Positions 1 to 8,374 of a stretch of DNA of 64,000 nucleotides are shown one piece after another. Numbering within the stretch: the first letter of the stretch is position 1; each line of letters begins with the position of its first letter. Source of the stretch: Chakrabartia godavariana (GTDB lineage: Bacteria; Pseudomonadota; Alphaproteobacteria; Sphingomonadales; Sphingomonadaceae); assembly GCA_005518185.1 (NCBI GenBank), contig RKSN01000002.1, positions 788,452 through 852,451 of the forward strand, written 5' to 3'. The position numbers and the translations under genes were made by a program. The notes beneath the pieces are model-generated. The model made no database searches, was not told where the DNA came from, and saw only the letters and a program-made list of their open reading frames with translations.

Positions 1-417
1 AGCCGCCAGCACCGTCTGCGCAAAGGCGTGGATCGTCTGGATGCGCAGGCCGCCCCCGCGCGCATCAAGCACCTTGGCAAAAAGCTGACGCGCGTCGGCC
101 AGCCGGTTGTCCAGATGCGGCTCGCCCAGCGCGAAGAGTTCCTTGCGCAGATCGGCTTCGGGCAGCGTCACCCAGGCGCCCAGCCGTTCATGGATGCGGT
201 CGGCCATTTCGGCGGCACCCGCCTTGGTAAAGGTCAGGCACAGGATCGCCTCCGGGTCCGCGCCGTTGAGCAGGAGCCGCAGCACGCGCGCCGTCAGCAC
301 CTGCGTCTTGCCCGCGCCTGCCGACGCCGACAGCCAGACCTGCCCGTCCGGCCGGGAGGCGTTGGCCTGGCTGCCCTCCAGCACCGGCAGATGGGAGAAA
401 TTCCTGCGCTTCGGCAT
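1..417 (-). CDS. addA: AddA-type double-strand break repair helicase/nuclease subunit (N-terminal part, cut by window edge)
   Basis: Only the first 139 codons are inside the window. The N-terminus carries a UvrD/RecB-type Walker A (LSASAGAGKTQVL, about residues 29-41) followed by LTFTKAGAAEMADRI, the motif Ia region of superfamily 1 helicases. In the family, AddA unwinds and cuts broken DNA ends together with AddB until a recombination hotspot is met, and then loads RecA. The ATG overlaps the TGA of addB (TGATG), so translation is probably coupled. It is the last visible gene of a leftward operon that starts at divL. Identity is secure because it follows addB directly and the motif order fits. 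Confidence 0.9.
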   Translation of the reverse strand, partial: MPKRRNFSHLPVLEGSQANASRPDGQVWLSASAGAGKTQVLTARVLRLLLNGADPEAILCLTFTKAGAAEMADRIHERLGAWVTLPEADLRKELFALGEPHLDNRLADARQLFAKVLDARGGGLRIQTIHAFAQTVLAA

Positions 418-3335
418 CAGTCGCGGCCCTGCCATTCTTCAAGCCGCATCAGCTGGTCGAACTCGCCATAGGTGAAGTCCGGGTGCAGCTTCGCAACGAA
501 CGGCTCCTCCCCGGTCAGCCATCGGGCCGCGTGCGTGCGGAAGGCGGCAACGATCGTTTCGACAAAAGCGTCCGCGGAGATACGGTCTCCCTTCTCGCCC
601 GTTGGCGTTTCCATCTTGCCGAAATCGTCGCCGTCCTTCTGGAACGTCCAATATTCGAACGCCTCGGCGGGCAGGCTGTCAATGTCCTTGAAGCCGCCCT
701 GTTCGGCGATGGCGCCGAGCAGGCCAAGCTGAACCGCCAGCCCCGCCTTCACCTGCCTGGCGCTGGGCGCGCGGCCCGTCTTATAGTCGATGATGGCGAC
801 TCCCCCGAGGGTCCGGTCAATGCGGTCCGCGCGCCCGGTGACAGTCACGCCGTCAATGTCGATGCGCCCGTCAATTTCCGCACGGAACGGGGTGCGTCCC
901 TTCACGCGGTTTGCCTCAACCTCGGCCTCGATCCACTCCGCCACCTTTTCAAGGCGCGGCAGCCAGAGCGTGCGGACGACCGGGCTCACCGCCTCACCGT
1001 CCAGCGCATGGCGCATCCGGTGGACGAGCGCGCCCGCTGCATAGGAATCTTCCTTGGCCCAATCCTCCAACACCTTGTGAATGACCGAGCCCTTCCATGA
1101 GGCGCCGGGCTCCTCATCGACATTGTCGAGCGATTTCAGCTTCAGGATGGCCTTGGCGTAGAAGGCATAAGGGTCGGCAGCGAGGCGATCGACATCGGTC
1201 ACCGAAATCCGGCGCGGACGGGCGTCCAGCGGGACGTCCACCGCAGGACGCGTGGCGCGGTTGGGCTGCCCCTCATGCCCGTCAAGCGCGCGGGCGAGCA
1301 GATCGACGCGCAGGTCCGGCTCGGGCAGATGGCCCGCCATCGTTTCCAGCCGCAGCCAGAAGCGCGAGGCATTGGTGGGGCCGCTCGTGTCGCGCTGCGC
1401 CCGCGTCAGCAGCACATTGGGCGCCCCCAAGGCGCCAGCCAGATCATGCGCGGACAGGCCAATGCGCCGCTCCAGACTTGGCAGGCCGAGCGACCGGCGC
1501 ACGGCGGGGGCAAGCCACGGGTCGGGCGACGGCAGCGCCGGCCAGACGCCTTCGTTGAGGCCGCCAAGGATCATCGTCTCCGCCGATTGCAGCTTCGCTT
1601 CCAGCAGGCCCCAGATGAACACGCGGGGATGCCCGCCGCGCGCGGGGCGGCAGGTCGTCGCATCGCACAGCTGGCGCAGCAGGCGGGGCAAACTGGCGGG
1701 ATCGACCGCAGACGGCCCATCGGCGGCATGGGCTTGCAGATCGGCAAAGAGATCGGCGAGCGCACGCCCGGCCTCGCCCGACCAGATCGCGTCGCCGCCC
1801 AAGGTCTGGAGGGCGGTGCGCAGCGTTTCCAGCAGGGACGGAAGCGTCGGGGTCGCGCGGAACGCCGCCTGCACCGGCTCCAGCAGCGGCACCACGTCCC
1901 GCCACCAGGGCAGGGCCGCGTTGCGCACATCGCCTTCATATTTGTCGGGCGTTTCGAGAAGGGCCGTGATGCCGTGCAGGCCTTCGCCCGGGCGCGGGCC
2001 ACGCAAGGCCCGGTCCAGCCGCCGCGCGCCGTCGAGCCAGTCGATCCGCGCCATGCCGCCCGTCACCAGCGGATGCTTGAGCAGGGCGAGCAGCGGGACG
2101 GGCGCGAAATCCTCCGCCGCCGCAGTCGCGAGTGTCAGGAGCAGCATGCCCGGTGGCGTGGTCGACAAAGGCAGGCCCGCTGAGTCATCGGCGTCGATCT
2201 TCCACCGCTTCAGATGCGCGGACACGCGGCGCGCGAGCGCCCGGTCCGGCGTGACCAGCGCCACCGTGCCGGGGCGTTCCAGCGCCTCGCGGATGGCGAG
2301 TGCAATCGCCTGCGCCTCATCGGCCGGCGTCGGCACCTCAATCGCCCGGACACCCGTCAGGCGGCGATCGGCGGCGGGCAGATCGACCCATTTGTCGGTG
2401 AAGCGCGCAGGCGCCAGCGCGTTCGAAATCGCGCGGGACCGGGCGGGCGGCGCATCGGCATCGCTGCCATAGCGCCACAGCTTCACCTCGGCGCGGGCGA
2501 CACCCATCCGGTCCAGCATCTGCGCCAGATGGAATTGGGGGTGCGTCTCAATGGGCGGCGCATCATCCTTGCCGGCCACCGCATCCCATTCGGCATCGGG
2601 CATTTGCTGGTCGAGCCCGGCCAGCACGACCTTGCCGTTTGCCAGCCGCGCCACGCGCCGGAGCAGGCGGGCAACCGCAGGTGCGCCCGTGCTGACCCCC
2701 GCTGCGACGACGAAGCCGGGCGGCGGCTCCCGCCCCCAGCGATCCTCGACCCGGTTGAGAAGCTGGTTGCGCCGGTCCGCCAGATCGATGACCCCGCGCT
2801 TTGCCAGTTCATCGGGCCATTGGCTCAGGACGAGCGTGAGAAGATCGAGCGCGCGGTCCCAATGCGCCGACAGTCCTTCGGCGAGGTCGAGCGTCGTCAG
2901 ATCATGAAGCGATTTTTCCTCGACCAGCAGCTGGTCCTGCACCCGGCCCAGTTCAGCCGCCAGCCGCATCGCTTCGGCGGCGTCCATCGCGCGCTCGGCC
3001 TGCAGCATCCGCGCGAAGATGAGCTGACGGCGCAGCGGATCAATGGCGGGCGGCAGCGGGGCTTCCGACAGGGGATCGAGTGCAGGGCCGGTGCGATCAT
3101 CCAGCTCGGGATCGCCAATCGGGACAAGGCGCGGCATGAGCAGACCGCCTTCGGCCCGCCGCACAAAGGCATCGCTGACCGCCTGTCCCGCACGATTGTT
3201 CGGCACAAGGATGATCCCCCGGGCCAGCGCCATGCGGTCGCCGCCGTGGAGCGCGAGAAGGCCGGTCACGAGCGCGTCGGCAAAGGCCCTGTGGGGCGGG
3301 ATGGTGTAAACGGCGGGTGTGCGCCGATCAGCCAT
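417..3335 (-). CDS. addB: AddB-type double-strand break repair protein
   Basis: A 972-residue protein with the alphaproteobacterial AddB layout: an N-terminal inactivated helicase-like region, ILGGLNEGVWP in the middle, and a C-terminal PD-(D/E)XK nuclease module with GSVIHKVLEDW and the catalytic VAIIDYKTGRAP. It is the partner of AddA in RecA-dependent repair of double-strand breaks. The chosen start is ATG (MADRRTPAVY); the frame stays open further upstream, but that part lies inside murU and looks like out-of-frame murU sequence. The start overlaps the end of murU by 8 nt, and the stop overlaps the addA start. No iron-sulfur cysteine cluster of the Bacillus AddB type is evident. Confidence is high. 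Confidence 0.93.
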   Translation of the reverse strand: MADRRTPAVYTIPPHRAFADALVTGLLALHGGDRMALARGIILVPNNRAGQAVSDAFVRRAEGGLLMPRLVPIGDPELDDRTGPALDPLSEAPLPPAIDPLRRQLIFARMLQAERAMDAAEAMRLAAELGRVQDQLLVEEKSLHDLTTLDLAEGLSAHWDRALDLLTLVLSQWPDELAKRGVIDLADRRNQLLNRVEDRWGREPPPGFVVAAGVSTGAPAVARLLRRVARLANGKVVLAGLDQQMPDAEWDAVAGKDDAPPIETHPQFHLAQMLDRMGVARAEVKLWRYGSDADAPPARSRAISNALAPARFTDKWVDLPAADRRLTGVRAIEVPTPADEAQAIALAIREALERPGTVALVTPDRALARRVSAHLKRWKIDADDSAGLPLSTTPPGMLLLTLATAAAEDFAPVPLLALLKHPLVTGGMARIDWLDGARRLDRALRGPRPGEGLHGITALLETPDKYEGDVRNAALPWWRDVVPLLEPVQAAFRATPTLPSLLETLRTALQTLGGDAIWSGEAGRALADLFADLQAHAADGPSAVDPASLPRLLRQLCDATTCRPARGGHPRVFIWGLLEAKLQSAETMILGGLNEGVWPALPSPDPWLAPAVRRSLGLPSLERRIGLSAHDLAGALGAPNVLLTRAQRDTSGPTNASRFWLRLETMAGHLPEPDLRVDLLARALDGHEGQPNRATRPAVDVPLDARPRRISVTDVDRLAADPYAFYAKAILKLKSLDNVDEEPGASWKGSVIHKVLEDWAKEDSYAAGALVHRMRHALDGEAVSPVVRTLWLPRLEKVAEWIEAEVEANRVKGRTPFRAEIDGRIDIDGVTVTGRADRIDRTLGGVAIIDYKTGRAPSARQVKAGLAVQLGLLGAIAEQGGFKDIDSLPAEAFEYWTFQKDGDDFGKMETPTGEKGDRISADAFVETIVAAFRTHAARWLTGEEPFVAKLHPDFTYGEFDQLMRLEEWQGRD

Positions 3336-4089
3336 GGGCGAGGATCGCCTCGGTCGCGGGGATCGCCTGTGGCGTGCCGACGTCGAACCAGAGGCCCTGA
3401 TGCACGACACCGTAGCAGCGGCCCGCCTCAATCGCGCGGTTCCAGAACAGGTTGGTCGAAAACGGCCCGTCGGGTGCATCGGCCAGCAGTTTCTTCGACA
3501 TCATCTGGATGCCGGTGAAGACGAAGGGCGCCACACGGTTCGGCTTGCGGCGCGACAGACGGCCCAGCGGGTCCATGTGGAAATCGCCCTTGCCGTTGTG
3601 ATTGTTCGCCCGCGCCAGCGGCACGAGCAGCAAGAGCGCATCCATCTCCTCCGCGTTCCACCTTCCGGCGAGCAGGCGCAGCGCGTTGACCGGGCCATCG
3701 ACCCAGAGATTGTCACTGTTGACGCACAGGAAGGGGTCGGCGTCGATCAGGTCCTTCGCCTGCATCAGGCCGCCGCCTGTCTCCATCAGCTGGCGACGCT
3801 CGTCCGACACGGCGATGTCGATGCCCGACACGCGCGTGCGCAGATGCGCCTCGACCGAGTCCGCCAGATAATGGACGTTGACCACGGCCTTCTCGACGCC
3901 ACCCGCCTTCAGCCGGTCAATGCAGTGATCGAGCAGCGTCCGCCCCGCCACTTCGACGAGCGGCTTGGGCCGCGTCGTGGTCAGCGGCCGCATCCGCTTG
4001 CCAAGGCCTGCCGCCATGACCATCGCGGTGCGCGGCGGATCGGCGCCGTCCTGCGGCTGGATCGACAGCGGCTTGCGGATTTTGCTCAC
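3328..4089 (-). CDS. murU: N-acetylmuramate-1-phosphate uridylyltransferase (nucleotidyltransferase)
   Basis: Sugar-1-phosphate nucleotidyltransferase of about 253 residues with the signature MVMAAGLGKRMRPLT, then KPLVEVAGRTLLDH, and a metal-binding FLCVNSDNLW. In the family MurU makes UDP-MurNAc from MurNAc-1-phosphate in the cell-wall recycling route that bypasses de novo synthesis. Its neighbour amgK encodes the kinase that makes this substrate, which favours MurU over a mannose-1-phosphate guanylyltransferase. The start is taken as GTG in a GTGA overlap with the amgK stop; an ATG 18 nt upstream (4107) is the alternative. The route matters because cells that have it can feed on salvaged MurNAc and may be less sensitive to fosfomycin (family knowledge, not tested here). 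Confidence 0.82.
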   Translation of the reverse strand: MSKIRKPLSIQPQDGADPPRTAMVMAAGLGKRMRPLTTTRPKPLVEVAGRTLLDHCIDRLKAGGVEKAVVNVHYLADSVEAHLRTRVSGIDIAVSDERRQLMETGGGLMQAKDLIDADPFLCVNSDNLWVDGPVNALRLLAGRWNAEEMDALLLLVPLARANNHNGKGDFHMDPLGRLSRRKPNRVAPFVFTGIQMMSKKLLADAPDGPFSTNLFWNRAIEAGRCYGVVHQGLWFDVGTPQAIPATEAILAHG

Positions 4090-5072
4090 GGCCGGACAGC
4101 CTCCCAATAAGCGGCGCGCTTCTCGGCCGGCACGTGCGCATCAAACCAGGCGCGCACCGGCGCCAGTGCGGGCTGCGCCAGATTGCGTTCGACCAGCCCC
4201 CACATGCGCGGTTGAAACGTCGTGTAATGCGGCTTGCCGTCCCGCTTCCACAGGCGGACAAAGACGCCGAGGATACGCGTGTTGCGCTGCGCACCGAGCG
4301 CCCAATAGGCGTCCTCAAAGTCCGCGCCCTGCCCCGTTTCCGCCATGTAACGGGCAAGCTGCGCCGCCTCGACCGCCGGTGTCACGTCGCGCCGCGCATC
4401 TTCCAGCATCGAGACAAGATCATAGGCCGGATGCCCGACCAAGGCGTCCTGAAAGTCGAGCAGTCCGAAGCGGTTTACGCCCGAGCGCCCATCGAGCAGC
4501 ATGATGTTTTCGGCGTGATAATCGCGCAGTTCGGTGACGCTCTGCCCCTGCGCATCGACCGGCGCCAGCACCGCGCGCCAGGCCGCAAGAAAGCTGTCGC
4601 GATCCACCTCAAGCCCGACCGCCGGGCAATACCAGTCGGTGAACAGGCATACCTCGTCGAGCCACTGGTCACGCCCGTGGACCTTCAGCCCCGGCGGCGG
4701 CGCATGGCGATGCAGTTCGATCAGGACATCGACGACACCCGCATAGATGTCCGGCTCCAGCGTGATGTCCGCATCCACTGTCTCGCGCATCCGGACCGAG
4801 CCAAAGTCCTCAATGAGGAGCAAGCCCTGGTCCAGATCGCGCGCAAGGATTGCGGGCGCGGACAGGCCGATGCCCGTCAGATATTCAGCGACATGGATGA
4901 AGGGACGCGGGTCCTCATGCGGCGGCGGCGCATCCATCAGCACGGCCTGCCTCGTCCCATCGACGACGCGGAAATAGCGGCGGAAGGACGCATCGCCTGC
5001 CAGCGGCAGGATCTCCGCCCCGCCCCAGCCCGCAGTTGCAAGGAAAGCCCCGGCCCCCGCCGGCGGTGTCAT
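4086..5072 (-). CDS. amgK: N-acetylmuramate/N-acetylglucosamine anomeric kinase (aminoglycoside phosphotransferase fold)
   Basis: A 328-residue phosphotransferase with LPLAGDASFRRYFRV near the N-terminus, a hinge LLIEDFG, the catalytic loop ELRDYHAENIML (the D is the catalytic base) and FGLLDFQDALVGHPAYDLVSML for metal binding. In the family AmgK phosphorylates MurNAc and GlcNAc at the anomeric carbon. It sits between tsaE (ATGA overlap at its start) and murU (GTGA overlap at its end), so the salvage pair is translated as a unit. The start MTPPAGAG was chosen for the 4-nt overlap; the frame is open for 42 more codons but those lie inside tsaE. It might be annotated simply as an aminoglycoside phosphotransferase. 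Confidence 0.85.
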   Translation of the reverse strand: MTPPAGAGAFLATAGWGGAEILPLAGDASFRRYFRVVDGTRQAVLMDAPPPHEDPRPFIHVAEYLTGIGLSAPAILARDLDQGLLLIEDFGSVRMRETVDADITLEPDIYAGVVDVLIELHRHAPPPGLKVHGRDQWLDEVCLFTDWYCPAVGLEVDRDSFLAAWRAVLAPVDAQGQSVTELRDYHAENIMLLDGRSGVNRFGLLDFQDALVGHPAYDLVSMLEDARRDVTPAVEAAQLARYMAETGQGADFEDAYWALGAQRNTRILGVFVRLWKRDGKPHYTTFQPRMWGLVERNLAQPALAPVRAWFDAHVPAEKRAAYWEAVRP

Positions 5073-5524
5073 GGAAATGGCCATCTGTCTTCCCAAGACG
5101 GCGGCACCGTCGCTGTCAAGCGCCGCGGCCCGCGCTCCGGCACATGGATGTGGAGCCGCAGCGCGTCGGGCCAGAGCCAGTCGAGCCGCTCCGGCCATTC
5201 GATGACCAGCGCGCCATCGCCCAGCGCATCATCAAGGCCGAGTTCGGCGGCATCGTCGGGATCATCGAGCCGGTAGAGATCGACATGCCACACGGGCAGG
5301 CGCACCTGCGGCGGTTCATAAGGAATGACAATGGCATAGCTCGGGCTTGGCGCCTCATCGGCCAGACCAAGGGCGGCCAGAAGCCCGCGCGCAAGGCTCG
5401 TCTTGCCCGCGCCAAGATCGCCCGACAGCGCAATCACATCGCCTGCGCGCAGGACCTTTGCCAGCGCGCGGCCCGCCGCGTCGGTCGCCTCGGCATCGCT
5501 AAGTTCCACCGTCCGGTCGCTCAT
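5069..5524 (-). CDS. tsaE: tRNA threonylcarbamoyladenosine biosynthesis ATPase TsaE
   Basis: A 151-residue P-loop ATPase with Walker A (ALSGDLGAGKTSLARGLL, about residues 32-49), VWHVDLYRLD and VIEWPERL, all hallmarks of the YjeE/TsaE family. TsaE works with TsaB and TsaD to put the t6A modification at position 37 of ANN-decoding tRNAs. It overlaps divL upstream and amgK downstream by four nucleotides each. Length and motifs match the family, so the assignment is firm. Confidence 0.95.
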   Translation of the reverse strand: MSDRTVELSDAEATDAAGRALAKVLRAGDVIALSGDLGAGKTSLARGLLAALGLADEAPSPSYAIVIPYEPPQVRLPVWHVDLYRLDDPDDAAELGLDDALGDGALVIEWPERLDWLWPDALRLHIHVPERGPRRLTATVPPSWEDRWPFP

Positions 5525-7872
5525 GCGCGCGGCAGCTCGATGGTGACGGCGGTGCCCTCGCCCACTTCGGAAATCAGCGTCAGCGTGCCGCCATGGCCTT
5601 CGACAAACTGGCGCGCGAGCGGCAGGCCAATGCCCAGCGACCCGTCGCCTTCGCGCCCCATGGCCGCCCCGACGCGGCTGAACCGGTCAAGTGCGCGCGC
5701 CTGTTCGGTCTCGTCCATGCCGGGGCCGTGGTCCGACACGACGATAACCGCCTTGTCGGTCGTCCCGCTGCCGTGCAGCAGAACGCGCCCGCCATCGTCG
5801 GTATAGCTGATCGCATTGACGAGAAGCTGGTCGACCGATTGCAGGATGCGCTTCCGGTCGCCCTTGATCGTCCCGATGGACGCGTCGATTTCCACAGCGA
5901 GGTCGATCGACTTTGCATCCGCCTCGGCCTGACGGGCGGCGGCCGCTTCGCGCAGCAGAGGGGCAAGATCGATCCGCTTGCGCTCAATGGGCAGGGCGCC
6001 CGCATCGCTCTGCGTGAGGTCGAGCACATTGTCGATGAGCGTGCCAAGCCGCCCAGTGGAATCGAGGATCGCCGCCAGATAGTCGATCGCCTGCGGCCCC
6101 AGATCCCCGGCCAAGCCCGATTGCAGCATCTCTGCAAAGCCCTGGATCGAGGTGAGCGGTGTGCGCAGCTCATAGCTCATGTTCGCGACGAACGCGGTCT
6201 TGATCCGGTCGCTCTCTTCCAGCGCAGCCGCGCGTTCGCGCAGGACGTTTTCGACCTGCCGGCTGTCGGTAATGTCGAGCATCGTAAAGAGCGCATTGCC
6301 ATCGGGCAGCGGGACGGCGGCAAATTCGAAATAGCGCCCGTTCTTGAGCGCAACGCGCCCGCCGCGCTGCTTGCGGTCGACAGTCGCCGAACGGACCAGC
6401 TCCCGGATCAGGCTCGCCCGCTCCGGATTCTGCAGGCGGGGCGCAGCCATTTCGACAAGCATGTCGACGCGCGGGTGACCGACAAGGAACTCTTCGTCAA
6501 ACTCCCACACCTCGCGGAACCGGTTGTTCCAGGTGCTGAGGCGCCCGTTCGATTCAAACACGCCAATCGCTTCGAACAGATTGTCGAGCGTGGCCGTGCG
6601 CACCCGCAGCAGCGTGTCGCGCGCACTGGCCAGCTGTGCCTGCTCGGTCCGGTCCTCCAGAATGATCAGCAGCCCGCCATCAGGCAGCGGCTGGCCGACC
6701 AGCCGGAAATGCTGGCCGCCGGGCAGAATCCATGTTTCTTCCACCGCCCCATCGACCGAGTTGAACCACTGCCGCCGCTCCGCCTTCCAGGCGGGGAAGT
6801 CGCGCGTTTCGGGCAGGCGGTTGGCCTCACGCATCCGGTCCAGCAGGCGGTCAAAATCCGGTCGCTCGGCCACCCATTCGGGCTTCAGGCCGAACATCTG
6901 CTGAAAGGGCTGGTTGCAGAAGACAAGGCCCCGGTCATCGGCGAACTGCGCAACCGCCGCCGACAGCCGGTCGAGCGTGTCGCGCTGCGTCTCGGCAAAA
7001 CGGCGGAACGCCTGCCGTGCGCGTTCCACCTCTTCGACGTCGATGGCATAGCCTGCAATCCCGGCATCGCCCAAGGGCACGTCGACGATGCGCAGGGCCC
7101 GGCGTTCCCCGTTGATGGTTGCCGGCACGACGCGCGCAGTGGGCGTGCCCTGCGCGCGCGCGGCGGCCGCTGCTGCCATCGGCGTCGGCCCGCCATCGGC
7201 ATCGATCAGCTCCAGCCCGCGCTCGATCACCTCGGCGGCACTGTCCGCCTCGACCGACCGGACATAAGCCGTGTTGACCATCGCGAGCCGCAGGTCCGGC
7301 CCGCGGTGCCACATCGGGAAGGGCGCTGCCTCCAGCAGGCCGGTCAGCGTGGCGAAGGATCGGGCCATCTGCTCCGCTTCTTCCGACAGGCGGGCAATTT
7401 CCGCCTGGCTCTCGGTCATGTCGAAGAACCACAGGGTCACAGCGTTCTGGCCCGACAGGCGCAGCGCCGAGGGCAGACCGCGGATCATCAGCGTCCGGTT
7501 TCCCCCGCGCGGCATGACAGAGCGCGTAAAGGGTCGTGCGCTGCGCTGCACCGCCGTCACGTCCTTCGCCAAGGCCTGCATGTCCTCCGGCGCAAGGCCG
7601 AGATCGCCCAGCGACAGGTCCGACAGGAAATTGGGCATACGCTGAAGCCCGAGCCAGATGACCAGCCGCTCCTGCGCTTCCACCCGCCCGTCATTGCGCA
7701 CGATGAGCGGCACGGCGGGCGCGGACTCAAGCAGGGTGGCCAGCCGGTTCGCCTGATCCGAACTGTAGAGGGCGCGCCGCCGCAGCTTCAGGCCCGTCGC
7801 GAGCGCCCAGGCACTGGCCGCGAGCCAGAGCGCCAGGATCACGCCGGCCATGACAGCCGCAGAGGCGGACAT
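5521..7872 (-). CDS. divL: DivL-type multi-PAS sensor (histidine kinase-like protein with Tyr at the phospho-acceptor site)
   Basis: A 783-residue protein with one N-terminal membrane segment (about residues 8-26), three to four PAS-like segments and C-terminal HisKA/HATPase regions. The H-box reads VANMSYELRTPLTS: the usual His is Tyr567 (codon at 6172-6174), the hallmark of Caulobacter DivL. The ATPase part keeps an N-box (LLVNAISYTDDGG) and a G2-type SLGIGLPLA. In Caulobacter DivL binds DivK and controls the CckA-CtrA cell-cycle phosphorelay at the pole. The downstream tsaE overlaps its stop. ATG 7872 was chosen; GTG 7881 is possible. Function here is inferred from the Tyr, the architecture and the neighbour tsaE. 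Confidence 0.85.
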   Translation of the reverse strand: MSASAAVMAGVILALWLAASAWALATGLKLRRRALYSSDQANRLATLLESAPAVPLIVRNDGRVEAQERLVIWLGLQRMPNFLSDLSLGDLGLAPEDMQALAKDVTAVQRSARPFTRSVMPRGGNRTLMIRGLPSALRLSGQNAVTLWFFDMTESQAEIARLSEEAEQMARSFATLTGLLEAAPFPMWHRGPDLRLAMVNTAYVRSVEADSAAEVIERGLELIDADGGPTPMAAAAAARAQGTPTARVVPATINGERRALRIVDVPLGDAGIAGYAIDVEEVERARQAFRRFAETQRDTLDRLSAAVAQFADDRGLVFCNQPFQQMFGLKPEWVAERPDFDRLLDRMREANRLPETRDFPAWKAERRQWFNSVDGAVEETWILPGGQHFRLVGQPLPDGGLLIILEDRTEQAQLASARDTLLRVRTATLDNLFEAIGVFESNGRLSTWNNRFREVWEFDEEFLVGHPRVDMLVEMAAPRLQNPERASLIRELVRSATVDRKQRGGRVALKNGRYFEFAAVPLPDGNALFTMLDITDSRQVENVLRERAAALEESDRIKTAFVANMSYELRTPLTSIQGFAEMLQSGLAGDLGPQAIDYLAAILDSTGRLGTLIDNVLDLTQSDAGALPIERKRIDLAPLLREAAAARQAEADAKSIDLAVEIDASIGTIKGDRKRILQSVDQLLVNAISYTDDGGRVLLHGSGTTDKAVIVVSDHGPGMDETEQARALDRFSRVGAAMGREGDGSLGIGLPLARQFVEGHGGTLTLISEVGEGTAVTIELPRA

Positions 7873-8032
7873 CGTCACCACAGCAGCAATGCAGAAAGGC
7901 CCGGCACCATGGACCGTCTCTTACGGAGGACCGCGCCGGATTGGAACAGGCGGATGACGGGTGCAGTGAATATGGTGGGGATGGGATGTACGTTGGTACT
8001 TCACACGAAGACGCGACGGGTATCTGCGTGTT

Positions 8033-8061
8033 CGTCATGCTGAACTTGGTTCAGGATGACG
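8033..8061. repeat. REP-like palindromic unit
   Basis: Inverted repeat with 13-nt arms and a TTG loop (CGTCATGCTGAAC / GTTCAGGATGACG, one mismatched pair). Elements of the type GTCATGCTGAACTTG...CAG are common intergenic repeats in sphingomonads; only this one clear copy was noticed in the window. Confidence 0.5.
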
Positions 8062-8316
8062 GATGGAGGGGGGCTCTAAATCCTTCCCCATCGGGGAGGA
8101 ACTGATGCAACTTCCCCTCCGCGTCGCCGCGTCTCCGCGTGAACGGCACCCAACTAAAAAAGCACTTTCCTACAGCCCCGCAATTGTGCCAGCGTCATCC
8201 CATGCCCGCGCCATCCGCCCGCGCCGCCTCCCCCGAAGTTGCCCCTTTCCTACACCCCACGGGTTTCTGCCGCATGAGGCCCTCAACTTCCTCCACTTCC
8301 ACACCTTTGGCGGACC

Positions 8317-8349
8317 AAAAAAAGGGGCCGGATGTTGCCATCCGACCCC
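8317..8349 (-). terminator. Rho-independent terminator of ahcY
   Basis: Hairpin with 11-nt arms at 8324-8334 and 8339-8349 (one G-T pair), followed on the minus strand by seven T residues. It begins about 25 nt after the ahcY stop codon. Confidence 0.85.
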
Positions 8350-8374
8350 AATTTTCTGCGTAAGGAACCGCTGA

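Larger units (their letters stand above)
7873..8374. other. Intergenic region between ahcY and divL
   Basis: About 500 bases without a convincing gene. It holds a short REP-like palindrome (8033-8061) and the ahcY terminator (8317-8349). A 103-codon open frame on the plus strand (8063-8374) has no ribosome binding site and an unconvincing, Pro/His/Arg-rich composition, so it is not called. Confidence 0.6.

Noticed and set aside
5593-8043. Very long plus-strand open frame (816 codons) opposite divL
   Set aside because: It mirrors the codon periodicity of divL, has no ribosome site and an Arg/His/Gln-rich composition; it is a shadow frame.
8063-8374. 103-codon plus-strand frame in the divL-ahcY gap
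   Set aside because: No ribosome site, composition unlike protein, and it runs through the ahcY terminator hairpin.
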